This document shows positions 35,375 to 44,170 of a DNA stretch of 64,000 nt, in pieces. The notes under the pieces were generated by a model. It was given only the letters and a program-made list of their open reading frames with translations, was not told the DNA's origin and did not search any database. Source of the stretch: Spirochaetaceae bacterium (GTDB lineage Bacteria > Spirochaetota > Spirochaetia > DSM-27196 > SKKC01); contig RECN01000103.1 of the NCBI GenBank assembly GCA_007694005.1, positions 55,218 to 119,217 on the forward strand, in the 5' to 3' direction. Each line of letters starts with the position of its first letter. Position 1 is the stretch's first letter. Made by a program: the position numbers and the translations under genes.

Positions 35375-36418
35375 TCAGACGTAGACGTCCTCATATATCG
35401 TTTCGATCGCCGGTTCATCGGAATTTTCAGCGAAATCAACCGCTTCCTGCACCGTCTGTTTAATCTGTTTGTCGAGGTTCTGATAATCCTCGTCGGTGAT
35501 CATGCCCGCATCCTTCATGGCGGACTTCAACAACTCGATCGGGTCCTGAGCCTTGAACTTGTCGAGTTCATCTTTCGTGCGGTACTTGGCCGGGTCGCTC
35601 ATGCTGTGTCCCTTGTACCGGTATGTCTTGATATCGATGAGCGTTGGAACAGAGTCTTTTCTCGCGCGCTCGATTGCTTTCCCTATGCCTTCGTAGCAAT
35701 CAATGAAGCTCATTCCGTCCAGTTGCATTCCGTCGATGTTATAACCGACCGCTTTTATCTCGAAGTCTTCCACGGCGCTGACCCTATGAACGGCCGACCC
35801 CATGCCGAATCGATTGTTCTCAACCATGTAGACCGCCGGAAGTTTCCAGACTCCTGCCAGATTCAGACTCTCGTGGAATGCACCCTGATGGACTGCCCCG
35901 TCACCGAAGAAACAGAGAGCCACTCCGGTATCCTTCTGGCCCATTACCTTTTTCTTGTACATTTCAGCGAAGGCAACACCCGTTGCGATAGGAATCTGTG
36001 CTCCTACAATCCCGTTGCCTCCGAGCATATGCTTCTCGACGTCGAACATATGCATGGATCCGCCCTTACCGCGAGAGCAACCCGTGATTTTGCCATACAG
36101 TTCCGCCATGACAACGTTCGGGTCCATTCCGCACGCAAGCGCGTGACCGTGGTCGCGGTACGCGGTAAGCATATAATCGCGTGACATATCGGCAGCCATC
36201 GCCGCTGCAATCGCAACGGCTTCCTGGCCGTTGTAGAGGTGACAGAATCCGCCTATCTTACGAAGACCGTACATCTGTGCCGATTTTTCCTCAAACCGGC
36301 GGATGAGCAGCATCTTTTCCAAGGCGCTATACAGAAAATCCTTTTTATAGGACTTCAGGTTCATTGAAACAGCCGAATCGGAACCCGACTTGGCGTCATT
36401 TTTACTCTTACTGGCCAT
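35375..36418 (-). CDS. pdhA: pyruvate dehydrogenase E1 component, alpha subunit
   Basis: Alpha subunit of E1, which decarboxylates pyruvate. The TPP motif runs from GDGAVHQGAFHES to ENN (about residues 170-198), FCHLYNGQEAVAIAAAM and YRDHGHALACGM are typical of PdhA, and the phosphorylation-loop equivalent (YRYKGHSMSDPAKYR) is present. The length is 347 residues. About 20 extra low-complexity residues precede the conserved part, so the start could be the internal ATG before NLKSYKK; AGGAG lies 11 bases before the chosen ATG. It is the second gene of the operon, 73 bases after lplA. Confidence 0.95.
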   Translation of the reverse strand: MASKSKNDAKSGSDSAVSMNLKSYKKDFLYSALEKMLLIRRFEEKSAQMYGLRKIGGFCHLYNGQEAVAIAAAMAADMSRDYMLTAYRDHGHALACGMDPNVVMAELYGKITGCSRGKGGSMHMFDVEKHMLGGNGIVGAQIPIATGVAFAEMYKKKVMGQKDTGVALCFFGDGAVHQGAFHESLNLAGVWKLPAVYMVENNRFGMGSAVHRVSAVEDFEIKAVGYNIDGMQLDGMSFIDCYEGIGKAIERARKDSVPTLIDIKTYRYKGHSMSDPAKYRTKDELDKFKAQDPIELLKSAMKDAGMITDEDYQNLDKQIKQTVQEAVDFAENSDEPAIETIYEDVYV

Positions 36419-36491
36419 ACGTGTTGTCGCTCCTGGTCAAAAAAATTGTATTTTCGTTTATCCATTCTTTTTATCACACATAGTATACGGT

Positions 36492-37355
36492 CTACAGTAC
36501 TCTAAGGTCGAACTTATCTCCGACACGGTAGCCTGCCCGTGCACAAACATCTTCTCTGGTAGCGGACTGAATCCGTCCGGACACGACTGTCACGCACGCG
36601 TCCTCCGCTACACAATACCCGAACCGTGGGGTCCTGCCAAATACCCAATCCCAGCTATTATGTCTGAGAACTATCGCCTGAAGCGCTTCATTATCGGGAT
36701 CTGGAAAAATTCTATCGACTGCATCAGGGTACACATTCATGAACTCAGACACAATGAGGTCGATGACGCTTTTTATCGTGAGATCAGGGTTAAACTCGGT
36801 GAGATTTGCTACGATCGCGCGTTGCGACGCGATCGCGTGCGTTGTCAGACGTACATCTGCAGGCCGTATCGCCGGTAACAGGCCTTGCAGATCGGCATTC
36901 ACCAGCACGGTTGCGTGATGCAGTACCCTGTCGTTCCGATAACACATCGCGTTACCGCTGATTTTGCGTTCGCCAACGTAAATGTCTCCGCGATCTGTCA
37001 CTTCAGCGGTGATTCCCACCTTCGCGAGGGCATCGGCGATAAGGAGAAGTTGTTTTCGTCGGTCGAACCCGCCCCGCGCAACGACAAATCCAACGTTCAG
37101 ATTACCAGGACCATGAACAACCGTCCCTCCACCGCTTATCCTTCGCAGAATTGGAATGTGCTTTCCCTCGATAACGGCCGGGGCACATTCGAGCCAGGGA
37201 TTCTGGTTCTTACCCATGACCACCGATTCGGAATTCTCATACAAAATCAACGCGGGAAAGGGGCAATGATCAAGAATCCATTCTTCTGCCGAAAGGTTAT
37301 ACGCTGTATCGGTCACGGGACTTCGATAGACCGCTGTTTCATTCAGGTCGAGCAC
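36492..37355 (-). CDS. lplA: lipoate-protein ligase A
   Basis: Attaches lipoate (or octanoate) to the lipoyl domain of E2. Seen are the BPL/LplA fold motifs RRISGGGTVVHGPGNLNVGFV, GDIYVGERKISGNAM (catalytic Lys) and HHATVLVNADL; the accessory C-terminal region is present. The length of 287 residues is somewhat short of LplA in E. coli. It is first in the operon lplA-pdhABC-lpdA, so the modifying enzyme is made with its substrate. The start codon is GTG at 37355, only six bases after a perfect TATAAT box, so the mRNA would have no leader; no ribosome binding site is visible. Confidence 0.9.
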   Translation of the reverse strand: MLDLNETAVYRSPVTDTAYNLSAEEWILDHCPFPALILYENSESVVMGKNQNPWLECAPAVIEGKHIPILRRISGGGTVVHGPGNLNVGFVVARGGFDRRKQLLLIADALAKVGITAEVTDRGDIYVGERKISGNAMCYRNDRVLHHATVLVNADLQGLLPAIRPADVRLTTHAIASQRAIVANLTEFNPDLTIKSVIDLIVSEFMNVYPDAVDRIFPDPDNEALQAIVLRHNSWDWVFGRTPRFGYCVAEDACVTVVSGRIQSATREDVCARAGYRVGDKFDLRVL

Positions 37356-37361
37356 GAGTCG

Positions 37362-37390
37362 ATTATATACGCCGTACCGTGCGCTGCCAA
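37362..37390 (-). promoter_or_regulatory. strong sigma70-like promoter for lplA-pdhABC-lpdA
   Basis: Minus strand TTGGCA (37390-37385), 17-base spacer, perfect TATAAT (37367-37362). Expected +1 coincides with the lplA GTG start codon. Confidence 0.65.
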
Positions 37391-37524
37391 ATGCGAACCG
37401 ATCAGCACCGTTTACTCACGCGAAATCGCGAAACCCGCTTTTCCAACGCTCGCCAAATATGAGAGTCTTTCTTCGCTGACTTCTATACACGCGTGTTGCG
37501 ATTTAGTATATTGCGTATCGAATC

Positions 37525-37553
37525 TTAATTATCGAATAAAAAATATTTATAAC
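37525..37553 (+). promoter_or_regulatory. promoter for the nqr operon in an AT-rich divergent region
   Basis: TTAATT (37525-37530), 17-base spacer, TATAAC (37548-37553), embedded in an AT-rich stretch (37500-37560) that could act as an UP element. The leader of about 50 bases carries GGAGG before the GTG start. The 37391-37520 part shows nothing else I can name. Confidence 0.45.
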
Positions 37554-37609
37554 GGATTCGATATGCCGCAAGTCAAGCAAGTCTGTTGGAACACCAAGCA
37601 GGAGGCACT

Positions 37610-38569
37610 GTGTACGATACTATCTTCCAGAAACAGAAGGTAATGAGAAGGGTCGTCTATTCGCTAATACCCCTCTTTCTGATGGCTCTCTATCTGTACG
37701 GATGGCGAGTTCTCGCGCATACAGCGGTCATATTCGCCGCGGGAATACTCACCGAGTATATCTTTGAACGAAAGCGGGGAAAGAAGGTAAGCGAGGCGGT
37801 GCTGGTGACATGCGCGCTCTTCACCCTCTCTCTACCTCCGGCACTTCCCGTGTGGATCTCCGTCGTCGGTATCGTCTTTGCCGTGGCCGTGGTCAAGGAA
37901 ATGTACGGCGGTTTCGGCAGAAACATCTTCAACCCGGCCATAGGCGGCCGTCTGTTCATCTGGATCGCATTCGCAGCGCCGTTTGCGAGTGCGTGGATGG
38001 AAGCCGGTGGTTTCGGCACCGGTGAAGCCGGGATAGACCTGGTCACTGCAGCCACACCACTTGAGCAGATGCAGAACGGTACTCTCCCCGACATATGGAG
38101 CCTGATTATCGGAACACGCGCGGGATCGATGGGAGAAAGCTCCATCCTTCTGATCACCATAGCCGGTCTCTACCTGGTCTTTACAAAGACAGCTCAATGG
38201 CGACTCGTTGTATCCACGATTCTCGGCGCCCTTGCCTTGAGTGCAGGTCTTTACTGGGCAGGCGTAACCGATGTTGCGCCTCATTACGCCATGCTTTCCG
38301 GAAGCATCTGGTTTGGTGCCTTCTACTTTGCAACCGATCCCATTACCGCCCCGAATAAAAAATCGGCACAGTGGATTTACGGAATTCTGATCGGGTCAAT
38401 CAGCATACTCGTGCGCGTCTTCACCGACTTCAACGCAGGACTCAGTTTTGGTGTGTTTGTCGCCAACGTATTTTCTTCGCTTCTCGACGAACTCATGCCC
38501 GCCCCCAGGAAAAAGAAGGCAGCAAAACCAGCAAAGACCTCGGCAAAGCCGAAGGAGGCAGCAGCATGA
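37610..38569 (+). CDS. nqrB: NqrB/RnfD-family membrane subunit of an Na+-pumping NADH dehydrogenase
   Basis: Integral membrane subunit that carries a covalent FMN. About ten membrane segments are visible, with the hallmark GGFGRNIFNPAIGGRLF (~100-115), the flavin-attachment DLVTAATPL (about T149), and FATDPITAP later. At 319 residues it is nearer in length to RnfD than to NqrB (~410), although the last gene of the operon is NqrF. The C-terminus is a Lys/Ala/Pro-rich tail. GTG at 37610 is chosen because GGAGG lies four bases upstream; the next ATG (codon 12) has no spaced site. The stop overlaps nqrC by four bases. It is divergent from the pdh operon. Confidence 0.85.
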   Translation: MYDTIFQKQKVMRRVVYSLIPLFLMALYLYGWRVLAHTAVIFAAGILTEYIFERKRGKKVSEAVLVTCALFTLSLPPALPVWISVVGIVFAVAVVKEMYGGFGRNIFNPAIGGRLFIWIAFAAPFASAWMEAGGFGTGEAGIDLVTAATPLEQMQNGTLPDIWSLIIGTRAGSMGESSILLITIAGLYLVFTKTAQWRLVVSTILGALALSAGLYWAGVTDVAPHYAMLSGSIWFGAFYFATDPITAPNKKSAQWIYGILIGSISILVRVFTDFNAGLSFGVFVANVFSSLLDELMPAPRKKKAAKPAKTSAKPKEAAA

Positions 38570-39162
38570 ACAAGCAGAGTCTCGTATATACGATCGTTTT
38601 CACCTTCGCGGTCTGCTTCGTCTTTGTAGCCATACTCGCGGTAGCAAACGATCTTACCGCGGAACAGGTTCGACAAAACCAGATCGTCGCGCAGCAGCGC
38701 GCCGTTCTGAACGCGATGGGTATCTCGTATCAGAGCGACGAAGAAGTACTGAGCCTGTTCGAAGACGTGGAACAGGAGGAAATCGACGGCACCATCGTGT
38801 ACATCACCGAGAAAGACGGGAACAGAATCTACGCGATGTCTTTTCGCGGTGGTGGTGTATGGGGACCTATCGTGGGAATACTCGCGATGGACTCGTCACT
38901 TGAAAATATCTTCGGAATCGAAATCATAAGCCACGAAGAGACCCCCGGTCTTGGCGGTCGAATTACTGAGGAACAGTGGAAAGAGCAGTTCCGCGACCGA
39001 CCGGTTCCTGACGGCAGCATAGATGTGGTTCGCGGCGGCTCAACAGGCGACGGACAGGTCGCTGCGATTAGCGGAGCAACGGGAACGTCTAACTCTATGG
39101 AAAGAATACTCAATAACGCTATGGAGAGATTTCGGGAGCTACTTGGAGGAAGAGACGCATGA
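38566..39162 (+). CDS. nqrC: Na+-translocating NADH:quinone reductase subunit C
   Basis: Periplasmic-facing flavoprotein with one N-terminal membrane anchor (residues ~7-28). It has GGGVWGPIVGILAMD, as in NqrC, HEETPGLGGRI, and the FMN attachment site AAISGATGTS (about T172), the substrate of the flavin transferase ApbE. The Asp that usually precedes this site (DxxSGAT) is Ala here. The length, 198 residues, is shorter than V. cholerae NqrC (~255). The start codon overlaps the nqrB stop, and the gene overlaps nqrD by four bases. No apbE is present in the window. Confidence 0.88.
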   Translation: MNKQSLVYTIVFTFAVCFVFVAILAVANDLTAEQVRQNQIVAQQRAVLNAMGISYQSDEEVLSLFEDVEQEEIDGTIVYITEKDGNRIYAMSFRGGGVWGPIVGILAMDSSLENIFGIEIISHEETPGLGGRITEEQWKEQFRDRPVPDGSIDVVRGGSTGDGQVAAISGATGTSNSMERILNNAMERFRELLGGRDA

Positions 39163-39779
39163 GCGATACAGCACCTAAAACAGTCGGCGGGATACTCACC
39201 GACAATTTGTGGCACAGTAACCCTATTTTCATGCAGGTCCTCGGGATTTGTTCGGCACTTGCTGTAACGAATCTCCTGACCAACACCTTCATTATGTCAG
39301 TCGGGGTTATCTTCACAACGATGATGTCAAACTTTACGGTGAGCATCATTAAGGGACTGATTCCACGAAAAGTCCGCATGATGGTTCAGGTCCTGATCAT
39401 CGCGTTCTACGTAATCATCGTCGATATCGTCCTCCGGGCCTATATGCCGGACATACACGAAGCGCTCGGACCCTACGTCGGCCTCATCATCACCAACTGT
39501 ATTATTATGGGGCGTGCAGAAGCATTCGCGCAGAGTAACGGTCCGGGCTTGAGTCTCTGGGATGGAATCACATCAGCGTCCGGATACATGGGAGTCCTGC
39601 TCGTGATCGCCTTTTTCAGAGAGATTCTTGCCTTTGGATCACTGTTCGGCTTTCGCATTATGCCTAACTGGTTCGAACCCTGGATCATAATGGCAATGCC
39701 GCCGAGTGCCTTTTTCTTTCTCGGTATCATTATCTGGATAGGAAAAACAATTATGAACCATGAGGAGGCTGCTGCATGA
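39159..39779 (+). CDS. nqrD: Na+-translocating NADH:quinone reductase subunit D
   Basis: A 206-residue integral membrane protein with six predicted segments, a homologue of RnfE. Family segments seen: [53 protein letters not shown] and the conserved Gly-rich [17 protein letters not shown]. With NqrE it forms the inverted-repeat pair that holds an Fe-S centre between two half-membrane helices (knowledge of the V. cholerae complex). ICSALAV and ITNCIIMGR contain the cysteines for that centre. It overlaps both neighbours by four bases (ATGA), so the five genes are translationally coupled. Confidence 0.93.
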   Translation: MSDTAPKTVGGILTDNLWHSNPIFMQVLGICSALAVTNLLTNTFIMSVGVIFTTMMSNFTVSIIKGLIPRKVRMMVQVLIIAFYVIIVDIVLRAYMPDIHEALGPYVGLIITNCIIMGRAEAFAQSNGPGLSLWDGITSASGYMGVLLVIAFFREILAFGSLFGFRIMPNWFEPWIIMAMPPSAFFFLGIIIWIGKTIMNHEEAAA

Positions 39780-40375
39780 ACGCGCCTGACATCGGATTAT
39801 TCTCACTGTTTTTTGCTTCTATTTTTACGAGTAATATTCTCCTCGCGAACTTCCTGGGGATGTGCTCGTTTATCGCCATCTCCAAGGATCTCAAGTCCTC
39901 AAACGGTCTCGGCCTCGCCGTTACTGTTGTCCTTACGGTCACCGGGGCGGCCAACTGGTTGATTCTGCACTATATACTGATACCGTACGACCTGATTTAT
40001 CTGCGGTTCATCATCTTTATCCTGGTCATCGCGGCGATGGTACAGATACTCGAGATGGTGATCGACCGCGTGAGTCAGAAGCTCTATATAACACTCGGGA
40101 TATTTCTGCCGCTGATTACGGTGAACTGTGCCATCCTCGGTGTGAGCCTTTTCATTGAGATCCGCGAGTATAACTTCGTACAGACGGTGATCTACTCGCT
40201 CGGCTCGGGTCTTGGCTGGTGGCTGGCGATCGTTGCTCTGGCGGCCATACGCAACAAGACCGAAAAGACGAAGACCGTTCCCGCCGGGCTCCAGGGCTCA
40301 GGTCTGACCATGATTACGATCGGTCTCATGGCTTTGGCATTCATCGGATTTTCCGGAATGTTGAGTGTACAGTAA
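39776..40375 (+). CDS. nqrE: Na+-translocating NADH:quinone reductase subunit E
   Basis: A 199-residue membrane protein with six predicted segments, partner of NqrD and homologue of RnfA. Typical segments are [18 protein letters not shown] (cysteine of the shared Fe-S centre), [20 protein letters not shown] (second Cys), and [19 protein letters not shown]. The GMCSF/VNCAILG cysteines are conserved. The ATG overlaps the nqrD stop. A 30-base gap with GAGGAGG separates it from nqrF. Confidence 0.93.
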   Translation: MNAPDIGLFSLFFASIFTSNILLANFLGMCSFIAISKDLKSSNGLGLAVTVVLTVTGAANWLILHYILIPYDLIYLRFIIFILVIAAMVQILEMVIDRVSQKLYITLGIFLPLITVNCAILGVSLFIEIREYNFVQTVIYSLGSGLGWWLAIVALAAIRNKTEKTKTVPAGLQGSGLTMITIGLMALAFIGFSGMLSVQ

Positions 40376-40405
40376 GGACTCATTGATCCGAGGAGGATTC
40401 AACAC

Positions 40406-41530
40406 ATGAATACGGCTCTGCTTATCGCTCCGCTTGCTATATCGGGTCTCAGCGCGGCGCTTGCGGCTCTTATTTCCCTGACCGACAAGATCGTCAATAA
40501 TTACGGTGAATGCATCATCTCCGTAAACGGAGGCAAGAAAGAGCTGACCGTACAGGGTGGCAGCAGTATGCTCGCGACCCTCGCCGAGCAGCAGATCTTT
40601 ATCCCTTCCGCCTGCGGTGGACGCGGAAGCTGCGGAGAGTGCAAGGTAAAATGCACAACAGATGTAGGACCGCATGTCCCCACAGAAATGCCGTGGATGA
40701 CACCGAGCGACCTGAAAAATAACGTTCACCTGTCCTGCCAGTTCAAGGTCAAGGGAGATGTCGGCATAGAGATTCCCGAGTATCTCTTTTACGTGAAGCG
40801 ATACAAGGCTACCGTGGAGCGAATTACCGATCTTACGCACGACATCAAGGAAGTTTACTTCAAGCTGCCCGACGGTGTGAGCACAAACTATAAAGCCGGT
40901 CAGTACGCGCAGATCGAAGTGCCTCCCTACGGGAAGATCAAGGAGCCGACGCAACGGGCGTATTCCTTGAGCTCAACCCCGAACGACCCCAACCACGTCG
41001 AGTTCATGATACGACTCGTACCCGGTGGAATCGTAACTACCTATGTTCACGAACACCTGAAAGAAGGCCAGAAGCTTGACGTCATCGTTCCTTTTGGTGA
41101 GTTCCACGTCCGTGATACGTCGGCAACAATGGTGTGCGTGGCGGGGGGGTCCGGCATGGCTCCGTTCAAGTCGATATTCACAACGATGGTAGAAGACGGA
41201 AGCATCGACAAACGGGATGTCTGGTACTTCTTTGGCGCACGCAGCGTCCGCGACCTGTTCTACGTCGAGTGGCTCTCGGAGCTTGACGAGAAGCACGAGC
41301 GTTTCCACTTCATACCGGCGCTGAGTGAACCTGAAGAATCAGATAACTGGCAGGGAGAAACAGGCCTCATTACCGAAGTACTCGATAAATATCTTGTCAG
41401 CGATAACCTCAAAGACGCTGAGAAAGAAGGGTATCTGTGCGGTAGCCCGGGTATGCTCGATGCGTGTATGGCTGTCATGCGTAAACATGACATGGAAGAC
41501 GAGCGCATCTATTTCGACAAGTTTGCGTGA
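40406..41530 (+). CDS. nqrF: Na+-translocating NADH:quinone reductase subunit F (NADH dehydrogenase)
   Basis: Electron input subunit: oxidises NADH with FAD and passes electrons to a 2Fe-2S centre. An N-terminal membrane anchor (~5-28) is followed by a ferredoxin domain with C70, C76, C79 and C111, the same spacing as characterised NqrF, then FAD-binding RAYSLSS (~184-190) and NADH-binding GGSGMAPFKS, with CGSPGML near the end. The length of 374 residues is a little short of the usual ~405. The presence of NqrF rather than RnfC/RnfB shows that the operon is of Nqr type. GAGGAGG precedes the ATG by ten bases. Confidence 0.94.
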   Translation: MNTALLIAPLAISGLSAALAALISLTDKIVNNYGECIISVNGGKKELTVQGGSSMLATLAEQQIFIPSACGGRGSCGECKVKCTTDVGPHVPTEMPWMTPSDLKNNVHLSCQFKVKGDVGIEIPEYLFYVKRYKATVERITDLTHDIKEVYFKLPDGVSTNYKAGQYAQIEVPPYGKIKEPTQRAYSLSSTPNDPNHVEFMIRLVPGGIVTTYVHEHLKEGQKLDVIVPFGEFHVRDTSATMVCVAGGSGMAPFKSIFTTMVEDGSIDKRDVWYFFGARSVRDLFYVEWLSELDEKHERFHFIPALSEPEESDNWQGETGLITEVLDKYLVSDNLKDAEKEGYLCGSPGMLDACMAVMRKHDMEDERIYFDKFA

Positions 41531-41545
41531 GATCTGATTTCTCTC

Positions 41546-42001
41546 ATGAAGATGTCACCAGAGTTCATTCGCGCACAGCGGAACATGCAGCCCGGTGAGA
41601 TCACTGCTGATGGTTTTCTTGGAGACGACAGTCGCTCACTCATAGACATCATTGCTGCCGATGAGGCAGCAATGAGCGACCTTGATCTTGCCTTTGACGA
41701 TTGTGCTTCACAGCTCGAAGACCTCATGGAAGCCGGCCGGCGAGGACTTGGCGAACCTGTTACCATCGACGCCACATGGCGTGTAAAGACTGACGAGGCT
41801 CGTGGGGTGCTCCCCTCGCCCTTTGAAGACGGCGTTTTCAGGAAGGTGAATGCGACCATCGAGCTCGTCGGTGATGCATCGGCCACGCTGCGCATTACAG
41901 CCCTGTCGCTGCATCTCATGAAGAGATACCACTTTCTTCAGGGGCTCGGAGCCGCGTTCAGGATTGAGCCGCGAATGCTCAAACGAGTACTCAAACGCTG
42001 A
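41546..42001 (+). CDS. small soluble protein of unknown function downstream of nqrF
   Basis: A 151-residue soluble protein, acidic in its first half and basic at the end (MLKRVLKR). I do not recognise a family; the N-terminal MSPEFIRAQRNMQPGEITADGFLG is striking and looks conserved in character. No membrane segment, signal peptide or metal motif is seen. It begins 15 bases after the nqrF stop with no obvious ribosome binding site (first or third codon could be the start), so it is probably co-transcribed with the pump. An accessory or maturation role is possible but unsupported. Confidence 0.6.
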   Translation: MKMSPEFIRAQRNMQPGEITADGFLGDDSRSLIDIIAADEAAMSDLDLAFDDCASQLEDLMEAGRRGLGEPVTIDATWRVKTDEARGVLPSPFEDGVFRKVNATIELVGDASATLRITALSLHLMKRYHFLQGLGAAFRIEPRMLKRVLKR

Positions 42002-42092
42002 GCAAGATCCGGCAACGTTTTCGTACCCTTCCCGAATCAGTACTATAGTCAATACCTCCAATACCGTGTAAACTTGTTTTCGGTTAACAGCT

Positions 42093-44159
42093 ATGGAACA
42101 CGCGCGAATTCTGATCGTAGAAGACGAACGAATCATTGCACTGGATCTCAAGGAACAGCTCAGACGCTTCGGGTGTGAAGTAGTCGGTATACACCCGGAT
42201 GCAGAGAGCGCGATCGCGGCGGTACAGGACCTGCATCCAGACCTGGTTCTGATGGATATCATGATACAGGGACCCGTCGATGGAATCGAGGCAGCCCGTC
42301 TGCTGCGCGACACAACGCATGTCCCGGTCGTGTTCCTTACAGCTTATTCGGATGACGCAACCCTGGAGCGAGCAAAAGCAGCAGACCCTCACGGGTTTGT
42401 GCTGAAACCGTTCAAGGAACGTGAACTATACAGTGCTATCGACATCGCGCTGCATAAAGCTACGGTTGAGCGTCACCTCGTCGAAAACAAGGCCCTGCTC
42501 GACTCGATACTCGAAACGATCGATGACGCAGTAATCTCGGTTGACGCAACGTTGCGAGTGCGTTTTGCGAATCCCTCGGCGCAGAGACTGGTCGGTATGT
42601 CCGCCGAGGCTATCGCAGGCGAGCACTTCGAGTCTATTTGCACCTTATACGATGACGACCATAACGCGGCAGTGTCCCTTTTCGATAAGGATGATATCGA
42701 AGGAAGAATGCTCGAGTCGGTTTATCTGTTGGGCGATCGAAACGCAAAAATCAACGTACAGGGTACGGTGCGGCCTGTCCTCGACGCTCGAGGAGCTCTC
42801 GATGGATACACAATCGCGCTGCGCGATATCAGCGATGTTACGCGCATCACAAACAGCCTTTCCTACCAGGCAAATCATGACAGTCTTACCGGGCTCCTGA
42901 ACCGCGACTCGTTCATCAACCGAATGGCACGCGTGATCGCGCTTCGGGACACACCGGCCAATACGGAACATACCTTTGCCGGTTATATGTACGCCGACCT
43001 CGATCACTTCAAGATCGTCAACGATGTGTGCGGTCATGCAGCCGGTGACGAATTGCTACGGCAGATCGCCGAAGATATTGACTCAGCCTACGCAGATATT
43101 GAACTGAAGGCGCGGGTTGGAGACGACGAGTTTGGCATCTTTCTTGAGTCTTAAACCGAAGCTGAACTACTGCAGCAGGCGAACCGGTTTTATAGTCTGA
43201 TCTGCCGCAGTTTCGAGTGGCGGACACACCGTTTCTCTATAACGGCGACCGTAGCGGCTGTCCCTGTGCAGTCTGAGGCCTCGGATCCATTCAGAATACT
43301 CGCGGCCGCAGACGATGCCTGCTACATGACCAAGGAAAGCGGAGGCAACAGTGTCCGTATGTACGAGAAGACCGAGTACTCGTTTCGAAAGCGACGCGAC
43401 GACATGCATTGGGCGTCAACCCTCAATAACGCAATAGACCAGGAGAAGCTCGTTTTGTTTGCTCAACCAATTATGCACATCGCGAGTCGAGCAATACAGA
43501 AAAAGGAGATTCTCGTTCGGCTTCGATCAGACGACGGTACGTTCATATCACCCGGGCAGTTCATACCTGCTGCCGAACGGTACCATCTCATGCCGGCAAT
43601 CGACCGGCACATCCTTCGCCAGACATTCAAGTTTCTCTGCGAAGTCGGCGACGAAGACACGTTCATGTACTGTATAAACCTGTCGGGAACAACGCTGGCA
43701 TCGACAGGTCTGGTCAGTTATATCCGGGAGCTCCTTGACGAATACCCGGTAGACGGCCGCCGCCTCTGCTTCGAGATCACCGAGACGGCAGCCATACAGA
43801 ACTTTGGCCCGACGGTGGATATTATTCAGGAAATTCGGGGGCTTGGCGCCGCTTTTGCTCTCGATGATTTCGGAAACGGATTCTCGAGTTTTGCATATCT
43901 CAAAAATCTTCCGGTTGACTACCTGAAAATCGACGGTTCATTTGTGCAACACATCATGAAATCCGAATCTGATCGGGCCATGGTTGAAGCGATTAATAAT
44001 ATAGGCCATGTTCTCAAGATGAAAACTATTGCCGAGTTCGTGACAAGCAGTGAAATGATCTCCATCCTCGAAAGCCTGAACGTGGATTTCGCCCAGGGCT
44101 ACGAAATCGCCGTACCCGAAATACTTGTACCCCCATCGCTGGCTCTCGCTGCGAGATAA
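42093..44159 (+). pseudogene. REC-PAS-GGDEF-EAL cyclic-di-GMP signalling gene interrupted by one in-frame TAA
   Basis: One reading frame encodes a receiver (phospho-Asp in LVLMDIMIQG), a PAS domain (~130-250), a GGDEF domain and an EAL domain, 688 codons in all, but codon 354 is TAA (43152-43154). The break falls just after GDDEFGIFLES. The frame continues without shift through TEAELLQQANRFYSLI, TATVAAVP and AAADDACYMTKESGGNSV, the expected second half of GGDEF, into an EAL domain with EILVRLR, NLSG, EITETA, ALDDFGNGFSSF, KIDGSF, AEF and QGY. The GGDEF signature itself is GDDEF, probably inactive, while EAL residues look intact. Separate products would be 353 residues and, from a GTG at 43266 with no ribosome site, 297 residues. 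It could be a pseudogene, a strain variant or a sequencing error. Confidence 0.85.
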
Positions 44160-44170
44160 CCGGGACACTA

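Noticed and set aside
34880..36184. 434-codon open frame antisense to pdhA and pdhB
   Set aside because: It covers two clear E1 genes on the other strand, has no recognisable protein pattern or ribosome site, and is explained by codon use of the real genes.
37391..37520. Riboswitch in the divergent pdh-nqr region
   Set aside because: No stable long-range stem or known conserved core could be found; only promoter-like AT-rich sequence is seen.
43152..43154. Recoding of the TAA in the c-di-GMP gene as a genetic-code change
   Set aside because: TAA ends many genes here (for example nqrE, murE and aroC), so the code is standard; a nonsense mutation is simpler.
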